Shown here in pieces: positions 16,425-25,711 of a stretch of DNA of 64,000 nt. This stretch comes from Streptomyces venezuelae ATCC 10712. Lineage in GTDB: Bacteria > Actinomycetota > Actinomycetes > Streptomycetales > Streptomycetaceae. The notes below the pieces were generated by a model. The model saw only the letters and a list, made by a program, of their open reading frames with translations. It had not been told where the DNA came from and did no database searches. Both the position numbers and the translations under genes were made by a program. The stretch's first letter is position 1, and each line of letters opens with the position of its first letter. The stretch covers positions 8,064,001 through 8,128,000 of the forward strand of contig NZ_CP029197.1 of the NCBI RefSeq assembly GCF_008639165.1, read 5' to 3'.

Positions 16425-17435
16425 ATGACGCGACGACTTGCTCAAGTGGCCAAGAAGGTGGGAGTCAGCGAGGCGACGGTCAGCCGTGTCCTCAACGGGA
16501 AACCCGGTGTCTCCGAGGCGACCCGGCAGTCCGTCCTCACCGCGCTCGACGTGCTCGGATACGAGCGCCCCACGCAGCTGCGCGGCGAGCGCGCCCGCCT
16601 CGTCGGCCTGGTGCTCCCGGAGCTGCAGAACCCCATCTTCCCCGCGTTCGCGGAGGTCATCGGCGGCGCCCTCGCGCAGCAGGGCCTGACTCCCGTCCTG
16701 TGCACCCAGACCAAGGGCGGCGTCTCCGAGGCGGACTACGTGGACCTCCTGCTCCAGCAGCAGGTCTCCGGAGTCGTCTTCGCCGGCGGACTGTTCGCGC
16801 AGGCCGACGCGCCGCACGACCACTACCACCAGCTCGCCGAGCGCAACATCCCGGTGGTCCTGATCAACGCCTCCATCAAGGGGCTCAACTTCCCATGCGT
16901 CTCCTGCGACGACGCCGTCGCCGTCGAGCAGGCCTGGCGCCACCTCGCCTCCCTCGGGCACGAGAAGATCGGGCTCGTCCTCGGTCCCAGTGACCACGTC
17001 CCCTCGCGCCGCAAGCTCGAAGCGGCCCGGGCCGTGGCCCAGGCGGCCGGCGGGGGCCTGCCGGACGAGTGCGTCGTCCGGTCGATCTTCTCGCTCGAAG
17101 GCGGCCAGGCCGCCGCCACCCGCCTCCTGGAGCGCGGCGTCACCGGCATCGTGTGCGCCAGCGACCCGCTCGCCCTCGGCGCCATCCGGGCCGCCCGCCG
17201 GCGCGGACTCGACGTCCCCTCCCAGGTGTCGGTCGTCGGCTTCGACGACTCCGCCTTCATGAACTGCACCGAGCCGCCGCTCTCCACCGTGCGCCAGCCC
17301 ATCGAGGCCATGGGGCGCGCCGCCGTCGAGCTGCTCTGCGCCCAGATCCAGGGCACCCAGACCGACCCCGGTGAGCTGCTCTTCGAGCCCGAACTGGTGG
17401 TGCGCGGCTCGACGGCTCCGCCGCCGACCGTCTGA
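16425..17435 (+). CDS. LacI-family sugar-responsive repressor
   Basis: A 336-residue LacI/GalR regulator: N-terminal helix-turn-helix and hinge (RLAQVAKKVGVSEATVSRVLNGKPGVSEATR, residues 3-60) and a periplasmic-binding-protein-like effector domain (about 62-330) with VGLVLPELQNPIFPAF and QVSVVGFDDSAFMNC. The ATG at 16425 is the first residue of the conserved HTH and there is no Shine-Dalgarno; TACTCT seven bases upstream suggests a leaderless message. It lies between the divergent GH30-GH3 operon and the GH87 pair, and shares CTTGCG repeats with the importer promoter, so it plausibly controls glucan degradation. Which sugar it senses is unknown; MalR-type and CebR-type homologues are both possible. 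Confidence 0.92.
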   Translation: MTRRLAQVAKKVGVSEATVSRVLNGKPGVSEATRQSVLTALDVLGYERPTQLRGERARLVGLVLPELQNPIFPAFAEVIGGALAQQGLTPVLCTQTKGGVSEADYVDLLLQQQVSGVVFAGGLFAQADAPHDHYHQLAERNIPVVLINASIKGLNFPCVSCDDAVAVEQAWRHLASLGHEKIGLVLGPSDHVPSRRKLEAARAVAQAAGGGLPDECVVRSIFSLEGGQAAATRLLERGVTGIVCASDPLALGAIRAARRRGLDVPSQVSVVGFDDSAFMNCTEPPLSTVRQPIEAMGRAAVELLCAQIQGTQTDPGELLFEPELVVRGSTAPPPTV

Positions 17436-17454
17436 TCCTTCCGCTCCCGTTCCC

Positions 17455-17501
17455 GGCTCCGGCGCCGGGGAGGCCCCACGGCCTCCCTCGGCGCCGGAGC
17501 C
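17455..17501 (+). terminator. Hairpin after the LacI gene
   Basis: GGCTCCGGCGCCG and its complement CGGCGCCGGAGCC enclose a second stem GGAGGCC/GGCCTCC, followed by GTTTCTCGTT. It begins 19 bases after the LacI stop. Confidence 0.85.
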
Positions 17502-17557
17502 GTTTCTCGTTGACCTGCGCGGATGAGAGACCTCAACCCCCGTTTCTGTCACGGCTG

Positions 17558-17585
17558 TTGACAAAGCGGTGACCTGCTAGAAACC
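17558..17585 (+). promoter_or_regulatory. Candidate promoter of the GH87 operon
   Basis: TTGACA at 17558-17563 is a consensus -35 hexamer. The matching -10 is not clear: TAGAAA is only 14 bases away and AAACCT 17 bases. The region up to 17730 is less GC-rich than its surroundings (ATTAACGAAAATGC, CATTCATTGTC), as expected for a control region. Confidence 0.35.
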
Positions 17586-17729
17586 TGACACCCCGGCGGC
17601 GCAAAAGATTAACGAAAATGCTCAATAAGTCTGTATCTCGCCGTCATTCATTGTCAGAGTTCCGCTGGGTTCCTGGCGAGAGGCCCTGTGACGGCGCCGA
17701 GCCGCGGCCCAGCAAACGGAGAGGCCCCT

Positions 17730-20700
17730 ATGAGAGGCAAAATCCTGAGCTGGCGGCTGACCATCGGCGCGCTCGTCGCCGGACTGATCGCCATCGGACT
17801 CCTGCCGGTCACCGCTCACGCGGCGGCCGCACCCAACCTCGCCCTCGGCAGAACGGTGACCGCCGGTGGCGCCCACGGGGCGTACCCGGCGGGCAACGTC
17901 ACCGACGGCAGCCAGCAGTCCTACTGGGAAGGCCCGGCCGGATCGTTCCCGCAGTGGGTGCAGATCGACCTCGGCGCCGGAACCCGGGTCGACGACGCCG
18001 TCCTCAAGCTCCCCACCGGCTGGGAGGCCCGCTCCCAGACCGTCGCCGTACTCGGCAGCACCGACGGCGGCACCTTCACCACCCTCGCCGCGGCCCAGCC
18101 ACGGTCCTTCGATCCCGCCGCGGCGAACACCGTCACCATCGGCCTCGCCTCCGCCACCGTTCGGTACCTCCGCGTCCAGGTGACGGCCAACACCGGCTGG
18201 AACGCGGCCCAGCTCTCCGAGGTCGAGGTCCACGGCCAGAGCGGAGGCCCGGTCGACCCGCCGCCCACCGGCACCAATCTGGCCCGCAACAAGCCGATCG
18301 AGGCGACCTCCACCACCCAGACGTACGTCGCCGCGAACGCCGTCGACGACAACACCGGCACCTACTGGGAATCCGCCGGCTTCCCCGCCAGCCTCACCGT
18401 GAAGCTCGGCGCCGACGCCGACGTCACCGCCGTGGTCGTCAAGCTCAACCCCGACCAGATCTGGGGCCCGCGCACCCAGGCGATCCAGGTCCTCGGCCGT
18501 GCGCAGGCCGCCTCGGGCTTCACCTCGCTCAAGGCCCGCGCCGACTACGCGTTCAGCCCGTCCGCCGGGCAGAACGCCGTCACCATCCCGGTCAGCGGCA
18601 GATACGCCGACCTCCGGCTCACCTTCTTCTCCAACACCGGCGCCCCCGGCGCCCAGGTCGCCGAGTTCCAGGTCGTCGGCACGGCGGCGCCCGGCCCCGA
18701 CCTCACCGTCACCGACCTCAGCTGGACCCCGTCCGCCCCCTCCGAGACGGAGACCGTCACGGTCCAGGCCACCGTGCGCAACGCCGGCACCGCCGCGGCG
18801 GCCGCCACCACCGTCGAGGTCAGCGTCGAGGGCGCCGTCGCCGGGTCCGCCCCGGTCGGCCCGCTCGCCGCCGGAGCCTCCGCGACCGTCCCGGTCACCG
18901 TCGGCAAGCGGCCCATGGGCTCGTACACCGTCTCCGCCGTGGCCGACCCGACCGATACCGTCGCCGAACTGGACAACGGCAACAACAGCCGGACGGCCGC
19001 CACGAAGCTGGTCGTCGGCCAGAGCCCCGGCCCCGACCTCCGCGTCACGGCCATCACCACCCAGCCCGCCAGCCCCGCCGTCGGCACCCCCGTCACCTTC
19101 ACCGTCACGGTCCAGAACCGCGGCACCACCGCGGCCGCCGCCGGCAGCGTCACCCGGCTCACCGCCGCGACGACCACCCTGAGCGGCACCACCGGCGCCG
19201 TCCCTGCCGGCCAGTCGGTCACCGTGCCGATCTCCGGCAGCTGGACCGCCACGGCGGGCGGCGCCACGCTGACCGCGACGGCCGACGCCACCGGCACCGT
19301 CACCGAGACCGACGAGAGCAACAACGTCCTCTCGCGCTCGCTCGTCGTGGGCCGGGGCGCGGCCGTCCCCTACACCGAGTACGAGGCGGAGGACGCCCGC
19401 TACCAGGGCACCCTGCTCACCGCCGACCAGAAGCGGACCTTCGGGCACACCAACTTCGCCACCGAGTCCTCCGGCCGGAAGTCGGTCCGGCTGGGCTCCA
19501 CCGGCGAGTTCGTCGAGTTCACCTCCACCAACCCGGCCAACTCCATCGTCGTCCGCAACTCCGTGCCCGACGCGGCCGCCGGCGGCGGCGCCGAGGCCAC
19601 GATCAGCCTCTACGCGAACGACGTCTTCGTCCGCAAACTCACCCTGTCGTCCAAGCACAGCTGGCTCTACGGCAGCACCGACGACCCCGAAGGACTCACC
19701 AACCGTCCCGGCGGCGACGCCCGGCGCCTGTTCGACGAGTCCCACGCCCTGCTCTCCCAGTCGTACCCCGTGGGCACCAAGTTCCGCCTGCAGCGCGACG
19801 CCGACGACCGGGCCTCCTTCTATATCGTCGACCTGATCGACCTGGAGCAGGTGGCGCCCCCGGCCGCCAAGCCCGCGAACTGCGTCTCGATCACCGAGTA
19901 CGGCGCCGTACCCAACGACGGCATCGACGACACCGACGCCCTCCAGCGCGCGGTGACCGCCGACCAGAACGGTCAGATCCCCTGCGTCTGGATCCCCGCC
20001 GGCCAGTGGCGCCAGGAGCAGAAGATCCTCACCGACGACCCGCTCAACCGAGGTCAGTTCAACCAGGTCGGCATCCGGGACGTCACCATCCGCGGCGCCG
20101 GCATGTGGCACTCCCAGCTCTACACCCTCACCCCGCCGCACGAGGCCGGCGGCATCAACCACCCGCACGAGGGCAACTTCGGCTTCGACATCGACCACAA
20201 CACCCAGATCTCCGACATCGCCATCTTCGGCTCGGGCACGATCCGCGGCGGTGACGGCAACGCCGAGGGCGGCGTCGGCCTCAACGGACGCTTCGGCAAG
20301 GACACGAAGATCAGCAACGTCTGGATCGAGCACGCCAACGTCGCCGTCTGGGCCGGCCGCGACTACTCCAACATCCCCGACCTGTGGGGCCCCGGCGACG
20401 GCCTCGAGTTCACCGGCATGCGGATCCGCAACACCTACGCCGACGGCATCAACTTCGCCAACGGCACCCGCAACTCGACCGTCTTCAACTCGTCCTTCCG
20501 CAACACCGGCGACGACGCCCTGGCCGTCTGGGCCAGCAAGTACGTCAAGGACACCTCGGTGGACGTCGGCCACGACAACCACTTCCGCAACAACACCGTC
20601 CAGCTGCCCTGGCGCGCCAACGGCATCGCGGTCTACGGCGGCTACGGCAACACCATCGAGAACAACATCATCTCGGACACCATGAACTACCCCGGGATCA

Positions 20701-21101
20701 TGCTGGCGACCGACCACGACCCGCTGCCCTTCTCCGGACAGACCCTCATCTCCAACAACGCCCTGCACCGCACGGGCGGCGCGTTCTGGAACGAGGACCA
20801 GGAGTTCGGCGCCATCACCCTGTTCGCCCAGGGCCAGCCCATCCCCGGCGTCACCATCCGGGACACCGAGATCCTCGACTCGACCTACGACGGCATCCAG
20901 TTCAAGACGGGTGGCGGCGAGATGCCGGACGTCAAGATCACCAACGTCCGCATCGACAGGTCGGTCAACGGCTCCGGAATCCTCGCGATGAGCGGCGCCC
21001 GCGGCAGCGCGACGCTGACCGGCGTCACCATCACCAACTCGGCCGAGGGCGACGTCCTCGTCGAGCCCGGTTCGCAGTTCGTCGTCAACAGGGCCGGATG
21101 A
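17730..21101 (+). CDS. Secreted GH87 alpha-1,3-glucanase (mycodextranase type), first copy
   Basis: A 1,123-residue exported enzyme predicted to hydrolyse alpha-1,3-glucan (mutan, fungal wall glucan) or nigeran. Order: signal peptide (1-31); two discoidin (F5/8 type C) domains (about 35-150 and 165-310); two CARDB-like Ig domains (315-535); a CBM6/35-like module beginning YEAEDARYQG (545-700); and a right-handed beta-helix (705-1123). GH87 catalytic residues are three aspartates; D905 in TYADGINF and D928/D929 in NTGDDALA have the expected motif and spacing. Domain layout resembles the discoidin/CBM6/GH87 build of Bacillus and Paenibacillus alpha-1,3-glucanases. Start at 17730 has GGAGAGG upstream. 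It precedes a second GH87 gene by 31 bases, so they form an operon. Confidence 0.88.
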   Translation: MRGKILSWRLTIGALVAGLIAIGLLPVTAHAAAAPNLALGRTVTAGGAHGAYPAGNVTDGSQQSYWEGPAGSFPQWVQIDLGAGTRVDDAVLKLPTGWEARSQTVAVLGSTDGGTFTTLAAAQPRSFDPAAANTVTIGLASATVRYLRVQVTANTGWNAAQLSEVEVHGQSGGPVDPPPTGTNLARNKPIEATSTTQTYVAANAVDDNTGTYWESAGFPASLTVKLGADADVTAVVVKLNPDQIWGPRTQAIQVLGRAQAASGFTSLKARADYAFSPSAGQNAVTIPVSGRYADLRLTFFSNTGAPGAQVAEFQVVGTAAPGPDLTVTDLSWTPSAPSETETVTVQATVRNAGTAAAAATTVEVSVEGAVAGSAPVGPLAAGASATVPVTVGKRPMGSYTVSAVADPTDTVAELDNGNNSRTAATKLVVGQSPGPDLRVTAITTQPASPAVGTPVTFTVTVQNRGTTAAAAGSVTRLTAATTTLSGTTGAVPAGQSVTVPISGSWTATAGGATLTATADATGTVTETDESNNVLSRSLVVGRGAAVPYTEYEAEDARYQGTLLTADQKRTFGHTNFATESSGRKSVRLGSTGEFVEFTSTNPANSIVVRNSVPDAAAGGGAEATISLYANDVFVRKLTLSSKHSWLYGSTDDPEGLTNRPGGDARRLFDESHALLSQSYPVGTKFRLQRDADDRASFYIVDLIDLEQVAPPAAKPANCVSITEYGAVPNDGIDDTDALQRAVTADQNGQIPCVWIPAGQWRQEQKILTDDPLNRGQFNQVGIRDVTIRGAGMWHSQLYTLTPPHEAGGINHPHEGNFGFDIDHNTQISDIAIFGSGTIRGGDGNAEGGVGLNGRFGKDTKISNVWIEHANVAVWAGRDYSNIPDLWGPGDGLEFTGMRIRNTYADGINFANGTRNSTVFNSSFRNTGDDALAVWASKYVKDTSVDVGHDNHFRNNTVQLPWRANGIAVYGGYGNTIENNIISDTMNYPGIMLATDHDPLPFSGQTLISNNALHRTGGAFWNEDQEFGAITLFAQGQPIPGVTIRDTEILDSTYDGIQFKTGGGEMPDVKITNVRIDRSVNGSGILAMSGARGSATLTGVTITNSAEGDVLVEPGSQFVVNRAG

Positions 21102-21132
21102 GCACGGTGCCACGAACCGAGAGCGAGGACAG

Positions 21133-24100
21133 ATGACCATCCGCAACTGGAGATCACGGACCCTGAGCGCCGTGATCGCGACCAGCCTCCTGGCACTGGG
21201 AGGACCCCTCGTGTCCGCCCGGGCGGCCGGCGGCCCCAACATCGCCCTGGGCGACACCGCCGCGGCGGCCAGCGCCCACGCCGAGTACGGCGCCGCGAAC
21301 ATCACCGACGGCAACCAGGGAACGTACTGGCAGAGCGCCGGCAGCACCCTGCCGCAGTGGGTCCAGGTCGACCTGGGCGCCACCACCCGCGTCGACGAGG
21401 TGGTGCTGAAACTGCCCGCAGGCTGGGAGAGCCGCAACCAGACCCTCTCCGTCCAGGGCAGCGCCGACGGCACGAGCTTCGCCACCCTGAAGAGCTCCGC
21501 CACCTACGCCTTCACCCCGGGCGCGGCCAACACCGTCACGGTCGCCTTCCCGGCCACCCGGGCCCGGTTCGTCCGGATCGACATCACCGCCAACTCCGGC
21601 TGGCAGGCCGCCCAGCTCTCCGAGCTGGAGGTGCACGCGGCCGACGGCTCCTCCACGAACCTGGCGAGCGGCCGCACCCTGACCGCGAGCAGCCACACCG
21701 AGGTGTACACCGCGGGCAACGCCAACGACGGCAACCGGGCCACCTACTGGGAGAGCGCCAACAACGCCCTCCCACAGTGGATCCAGGCCGACCTCGGCTC
21801 CTCCGTCCGCGTCGACCGGGTCGTGCTGCGCCTCCCGGACGGCTGGGGCGCCCGCAGCCAGACCCTGAAGATCCAGGGCAGCACGAACGGCACCGCGTTC
21901 ACCGACCTGACCGCCTCCCAGGCGTACGCCTTCGACGCCGCCGGAGGACGGGCCGCGACCATCACCTTCGACGCCACCACCACCCGGTACGTCCGCGTCC
22001 TGGTCACCGCCAACACCGTGCAGCCCGCCGCCCAGGTCTCCGAGCTGGAGATCTACGGGCCGACGTCCGGGGACACCCAGGCTCCGACCGCCCCCGCGAA
22101 CCTCGCCTACACCCAGCCGGCCACCGACAGGATCAGGCTCACCTGGAACGCCGCCACCGACGACACCGGCGTCACCGGCTACGACATCTACGCCAACGGC
22201 ACCCTGCTGACCAGTGGCGCCGGCGACGTCACCACCTTCACCGACACCCGGCCCGCCGGCCAGACGGTCAGCTACCGGGTCCGCGCCAAGGACGCGGCGG
22301 GAAACCAGTCCGCCGACAGCAACACCGTCACCCGCACCGGGGACACCGGCGACACCCAGGCCCCCACCGCACCCGCCGACCTCGCCCTCACCGAGCCCAC
22401 CGCCGGACAGATCAGGCTCACCTGGCGCGCCTCCTCCGACAACATTGGCGTCACCGGCTACGACGTCTACGCCGACAACGTCCTGAGGGGCAGCGTCGCC
22501 GGAAACACCACCACCTACACCGACACCCAGCCCGCCTCCGCGACCGTCACCTACCGCGTCCGCGCCAAGGACGCGGCGGGCAACCAGTCGCCCGACAGCA
22601 ACGCCGTCACCCGCACCGGCAGCGGCGGTACGGGCTCCAACCTCGCGATCGGCAAGGAGATCAACGCCTCCTCCGTCGTGCACACCTTCGTCGCGGCCCA
22701 CGCCAACGACAACGACGTGAGCACCTACTGGGAAGGCGCGGGCGGCAGCTACCCGAACACCCTCACCGTCAAGCTCGGCTCCAACGCCGACATCAACCGC
22801 CTCGTCCTCAAGCTCGACCCGGCCACCGCCTGGTCGACCCGGAGCCAGACCGTCGAGGTCCTCGGCCGCGAACAGAGCGCCTCGGGCTTCACCGGCCTCG
22901 CCGCCGCGAAGAGCTACACCTTCGACCCGGCGAGCGGCAACACCGTCACGATCCCCGTCACCGCCCGGGTCGCCGACGTCCAGCTGAGGTTCACCGCCAA
23001 CACCGGCGCACCGGCGGGCCAGCTCGCGGAGTTCCAGGTGATCGGGGTCCCGGCCCCCAACCCGGACCTCGAAGTCACCGGCCTGACCAGATCGCCCGCC
23101 TCGCCGGTCGAGTCGGACCCGGTCACGGTCAGCGCCACCGTCCGCAACAGCGGCCAGGCCGCCGCACCGGCCAGCGCGGTCGCGATCCGCCTCGGCGGCA
23201 CCAAGGTCGCCACCGCCCAGGTCGGCGCCCTGGCGGCCGGCGCCCAGACCACGGTCAGCGCCTCCCTCGGGGCCCGCGACGCGGGGACGTACCGGCTGAG
23301 CGCCGTCGCGGACGAGGCGAACGCCGTCATCGAGCAGAACGAGTCCAACAACACCTACACCAGCGCCACCGACCTGGTGGTCAGGCCGGTGTCCAGCTCC
23401 GACCTGGTCGCCACCGCGGTCACGACCTCACCGTCCAGCCCCGCAGCCGGTGACCCGGTCACCTTCAAGGTCGCCCTGAAGAACCAGGGCACCGCGGCGA
23501 GCGCGGCGGGCGGCCACGGTGTCACCCTCACCCTGACGGACTCGACGGGCGCCACCGTCAAGACCCTGACGGGCGCCCACACCGGAGCCCTCGCGGCCGG
23601 CGCGGGCGCGGAGGTGGACCTCGGGCCGTGGACCGCCGTCAACGGCTCCTACACGGTGCGGACGGTCATCGCCGACGACGCCAACGAACTGCCGGTCAAA
23701 CGCGCCAACAACACCTCCACCCAGCCCCTCTTCGTCGGGCGCGGCGCCGACATGCCGTACGACATGTACGAGGCGGAGGACGGCACCGTGGGCGGCGGAG
23801 CCACCGTCGCCGGTCCCAACCGCACCATCGGTGACATCGCGGGCGAGGCCTCCGGCCGCAAGGCCGTCAGCCTGGACGCGACGGGGGAGTACGTCGAGTT
23901 CACCACCCGGCGCCCGACCAACACCCTGGTGACCCGCTTCTCGATCCCGGACTCCCCGGGCGGCGGCGGCATCGACTCCACCCTCAACCTCTACGTCGAC
24001 GGGGTGTTCAAGAAGTCGCTCCCGCTCACCTCGAAGTACGCCTGGCTGTACGGGGACGAGGCCGGTCCCGGCAACTCCCCGGGCGCGGGCGCCCCGCGCC

Positions 24101-25419
24101 ACATCTACGACGAGGCGCACCTGCTGCTCGGCGAGACCGTGCGGGCGGGCAGCAGGATCCGGCTCCAGAAGGACGCCGCGAACACCTCCACGTACGCGAT
24201 CGACTTCGTCAACCTGGAGCAGGTCGCCCCGGTCGCGAACCCGGACCCGGCCACGTACACCGTGCCCGCCGGCTTCGGCCACCAGGACGTGCAGAACGCC
24301 CTGGACAAGGTCAGGATGGACACCACCGGCACGCTCGTCGGTGTCTACCTGCCGCCGGGCGACTACCAGACGTCGAGCAAGTTCCAGGTGTACGGGAAGC
24401 CGGTCAAGGTGGTCGGCGCCGGACCGTGGTTCACGACGTTCCACGCCCCGTCGGCCCAGGACAACACCGACGTCGGCTTCCGTGCCGAGGCGGCGGCCAA
24501 GGGCTCGCTGTTCAAGGGCTTCGCCTACTTCGGCAACTACACCTCGCGCATCGACGGGCCGGGCAAGGTCTTCGACTTCGCGAACGTGACCGACATCGTC
24601 ATCGACGACATCTGGAACGAGCACATGGTGTGCCTCTACTGGGGCGCCAACACCGACCGGATCACCATCAAGAACTCCCGGATCCGGAACATGTTCGCCG
24701 ACGGCATCAACATGACCAACGGGTCGACGGACAACCACGTCGTCAACAACGACGCCCGGGCCACCGGCGACGACAGCTTCGCGTTGTTCTCGGCGATCGA
24801 CGCCGGCGGTGCCGACATGAAGAACAACGTCTACGAGAACCTCACCACCACCCTGACGTGGCGGGCGGCAGGGGTGGCCGTCTACGGCGGCTACAACAAC
24901 ACCTTCCGCAACATCCACATCGCCGACACGCTCGTCTACGCGGGCATCACCATCTCCTCCCTGGACTTCGGCTACCCGATGAACGGCTTCGGGACCGAAC
25001 CCACGACCTTCGAGAACATCTCCGTCGTCCGGGCGGGCGGCCACTTCTGGGGCTCCCAGACCTTCCCCGGCATCTGGGTGTTCTCGGCCTCCAAGGTCTT
25101 CCAGGGCATCCGGGTGAACCACGTGGACATCGTCGACCCCACCTACAGCGGGGTGATGTTCCAGACGAACTACGTGGGCGGCCAGCCGCAGTTCCCCATC
25201 AAGGACACCGTGTTCACGGACGTCTCCATCACCGGGGCGCGCAAGAGCGGTGACGCCTTCGACGCCAAGTCGGGCTTCGGCCTCTGGGCCAACGAGCTGC
25301 CCGAGTCCGGCCAGGGCCCGGCCGTGGGCGAGGTGACCTTCAACGGCCTGCGGCTGAGCGGCAACGCCGTGGACATCCGTAACACCACCTCCACCTTCAA
25401 GATCAACGTCAACCCGTAA
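21133..25419 (+). CDS. Secreted GH87 alpha-1,3-glucanase (mycodextranase type), second copy
   Basis: A 1,428-residue exported paralogue of the preceding gene with more accessory modules: signal peptide (1-31); two discoidin domains (37-175, 180-310); two fibronectin type III repeats (316-405, 415-495); a third discoidin domain (502-640); two CARDB-like domains (645-870); a CBM6/35-like module beginning YEAEDGTVGG (875-1030); and the beta-helix (1040-1428). The catalytic aspartates are conserved, D1190 in MFADGINM and D1213/D1214 in ATGDDSFA, with the same 23-residue spacing as the first copy. The catalytic domains are clearly diverged, so the pair may attack different glucans or different ends. 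Start at 21133 follows GCGAGGACAG. A hairpin follows the stop. Confidence 0.87.
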   Translation: MTIRNWRSRTLSAVIATSLLALGGPLVSARAAGGPNIALGDTAAAASAHAEYGAANITDGNQGTYWQSAGSTLPQWVQVDLGATTRVDEVVLKLPAGWESRNQTLSVQGSADGTSFATLKSSATYAFTPGAANTVTVAFPATRARFVRIDITANSGWQAAQLSELEVHAADGSSTNLASGRTLTASSHTEVYTAGNANDGNRATYWESANNALPQWIQADLGSSVRVDRVVLRLPDGWGARSQTLKIQGSTNGTAFTDLTASQAYAFDAAGGRAATITFDATTTRYVRVLVTANTVQPAAQVSELEIYGPTSGDTQAPTAPANLAYTQPATDRIRLTWNAATDDTGVTGYDIYANGTLLTSGAGDVTTFTDTRPAGQTVSYRVRAKDAAGNQSADSNTVTRTGDTGDTQAPTAPADLALTEPTAGQIRLTWRASSDNIGVTGYDVYADNVLRGSVAGNTTTYTDTQPASATVTYRVRAKDAAGNQSPDSNAVTRTGSGGTGSNLAIGKEINASSVVHTFVAAHANDNDVSTYWEGAGGSYPNTLTVKLGSNADINRLVLKLDPATAWSTRSQTVEVLGREQSASGFTGLAAAKSYTFDPASGNTVTIPVTARVADVQLRFTANTGAPAGQLAEFQVIGVPAPNPDLEVTGLTRSPASPVESDPVTVSATVRNSGQAAAPASAVAIRLGGTKVATAQVGALAAGAQTTVSASLGARDAGTYRLSAVADEANAVIEQNESNNTYTSATDLVVRPVSSSDLVATAVTTSPSSPAAGDPVTFKVALKNQGTAASAAGGHGVTLTLTDSTGATVKTLTGAHTGALAAGAGAEVDLGPWTAVNGSYTVRTVIADDANELPVKRANNTSTQPLFVGRGADMPYDMYEAEDGTVGGGATVAGPNRTIGDIAGEASGRKAVSLDATGEYVEFTTRRPTNTLVTRFSIPDSPGGGGIDSTLNLYVDGVFKKSLPLTSKYAWLYGDEAGPGNSPGAGAPRHIYDEAHLLLGETVRAGSRIRLQKDAANTSTYAIDFVNLEQVAPVANPDPATYTVPAGFGHQDVQNALDKVRMDTTGTLVGVYLPPGDYQTSSKFQVYGKPVKVVGAGPWFTTFHAPSAQDNTDVGFRAEAAAKGSLFKGFAYFGNYTSRIDGPGKVFDFANVTDIVIDDIWNEHMVCLYWGANTDRITIKNSRIRNMFADGINMTNGSTDNHVVNNDARATGDDSFALFSAIDAGGADMKNNVYENLTTTLTWRAAGVAVYGGYNNTFRNIHIADTLVYAGITISSLDFGYPMNGFGTEPTTFENISVVRAGGHFWGSQTFPGIWVFSASKVFQGIRVNHVDIVDPTYSGVMFQTNYVGGQPQFPIKDTVFTDVSITGARKSGDAFDAKSGFGLWANELPESGQGPAVGEVTFNGLRLSGNAVDIRNTTSTFKINVNP

Positions 25420-25439
25420 CCCCGCACTCTCCCCGGCGA

Positions 25440-25476
25440 GACCGATGCAGGTGGCTTGCAGTCACTTGCATCGGTC
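25440..25476 (+). terminator. Hairpin after the GH87 operon
   Basis: GACCGATGCAGGTG pairs with CACTTGCATCGGTC (14 bp with one G-U) around GCTTGCAGT. It contains CTTGCAG and CTTGCAT copies, so it may double as a regulator site. Confidence 0.7.
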
Positions 25477-25711
25477 TTGCGTGCGTTCTGGTGGGTCGCT
25501 GACACTTCTCCGTCCGGTGACACCCCTGGCGGGCCCTGAACTGTCGGTTTGTCAGGCGACGGTTCAGCGCTCTCCGGCCGTCGACTGTCAGGCAATTACG
25601 AAATCAGCGCGATATCTTGCGTTCACTTGTTGAGGGTGGTTGAGTGAGCGGCGCCCCACAACGCACAGGCGGTGGGGCGACCTCCACGTTCAGGCCCGAA
25701 GGGGACCACCC
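25476..25711 (+). promoter_or_regulatory. Control region of the sugar importer operon
   Basis: AT-richer than its surroundings (CAATTACGAAATCAG, GATATCTTGCG). CTTGCG occurs at 25476-25481 and 25616-25621, matching the repeats upstream of the LacI gene. No unambiguous -35/-10 pair is seen; TATCTT at 25613-25618 is a possible -10 that would overlap the second CTTGCG. Confidence 0.4.

Noticed and set aside
17622..21503. Open frame of about 1,290 codons opposite the first GH87 gene
   Set aside because: Composition artefact; it shows no domain, whereas the plus strand has a signal peptide and conserved catalytic residues.
25440..25476. Considered as a pure MalR-type operator
   Set aside because: The 37-base inverted repeat directly after a stop codon is better explained as a terminator hairpin. 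A double role is left open.
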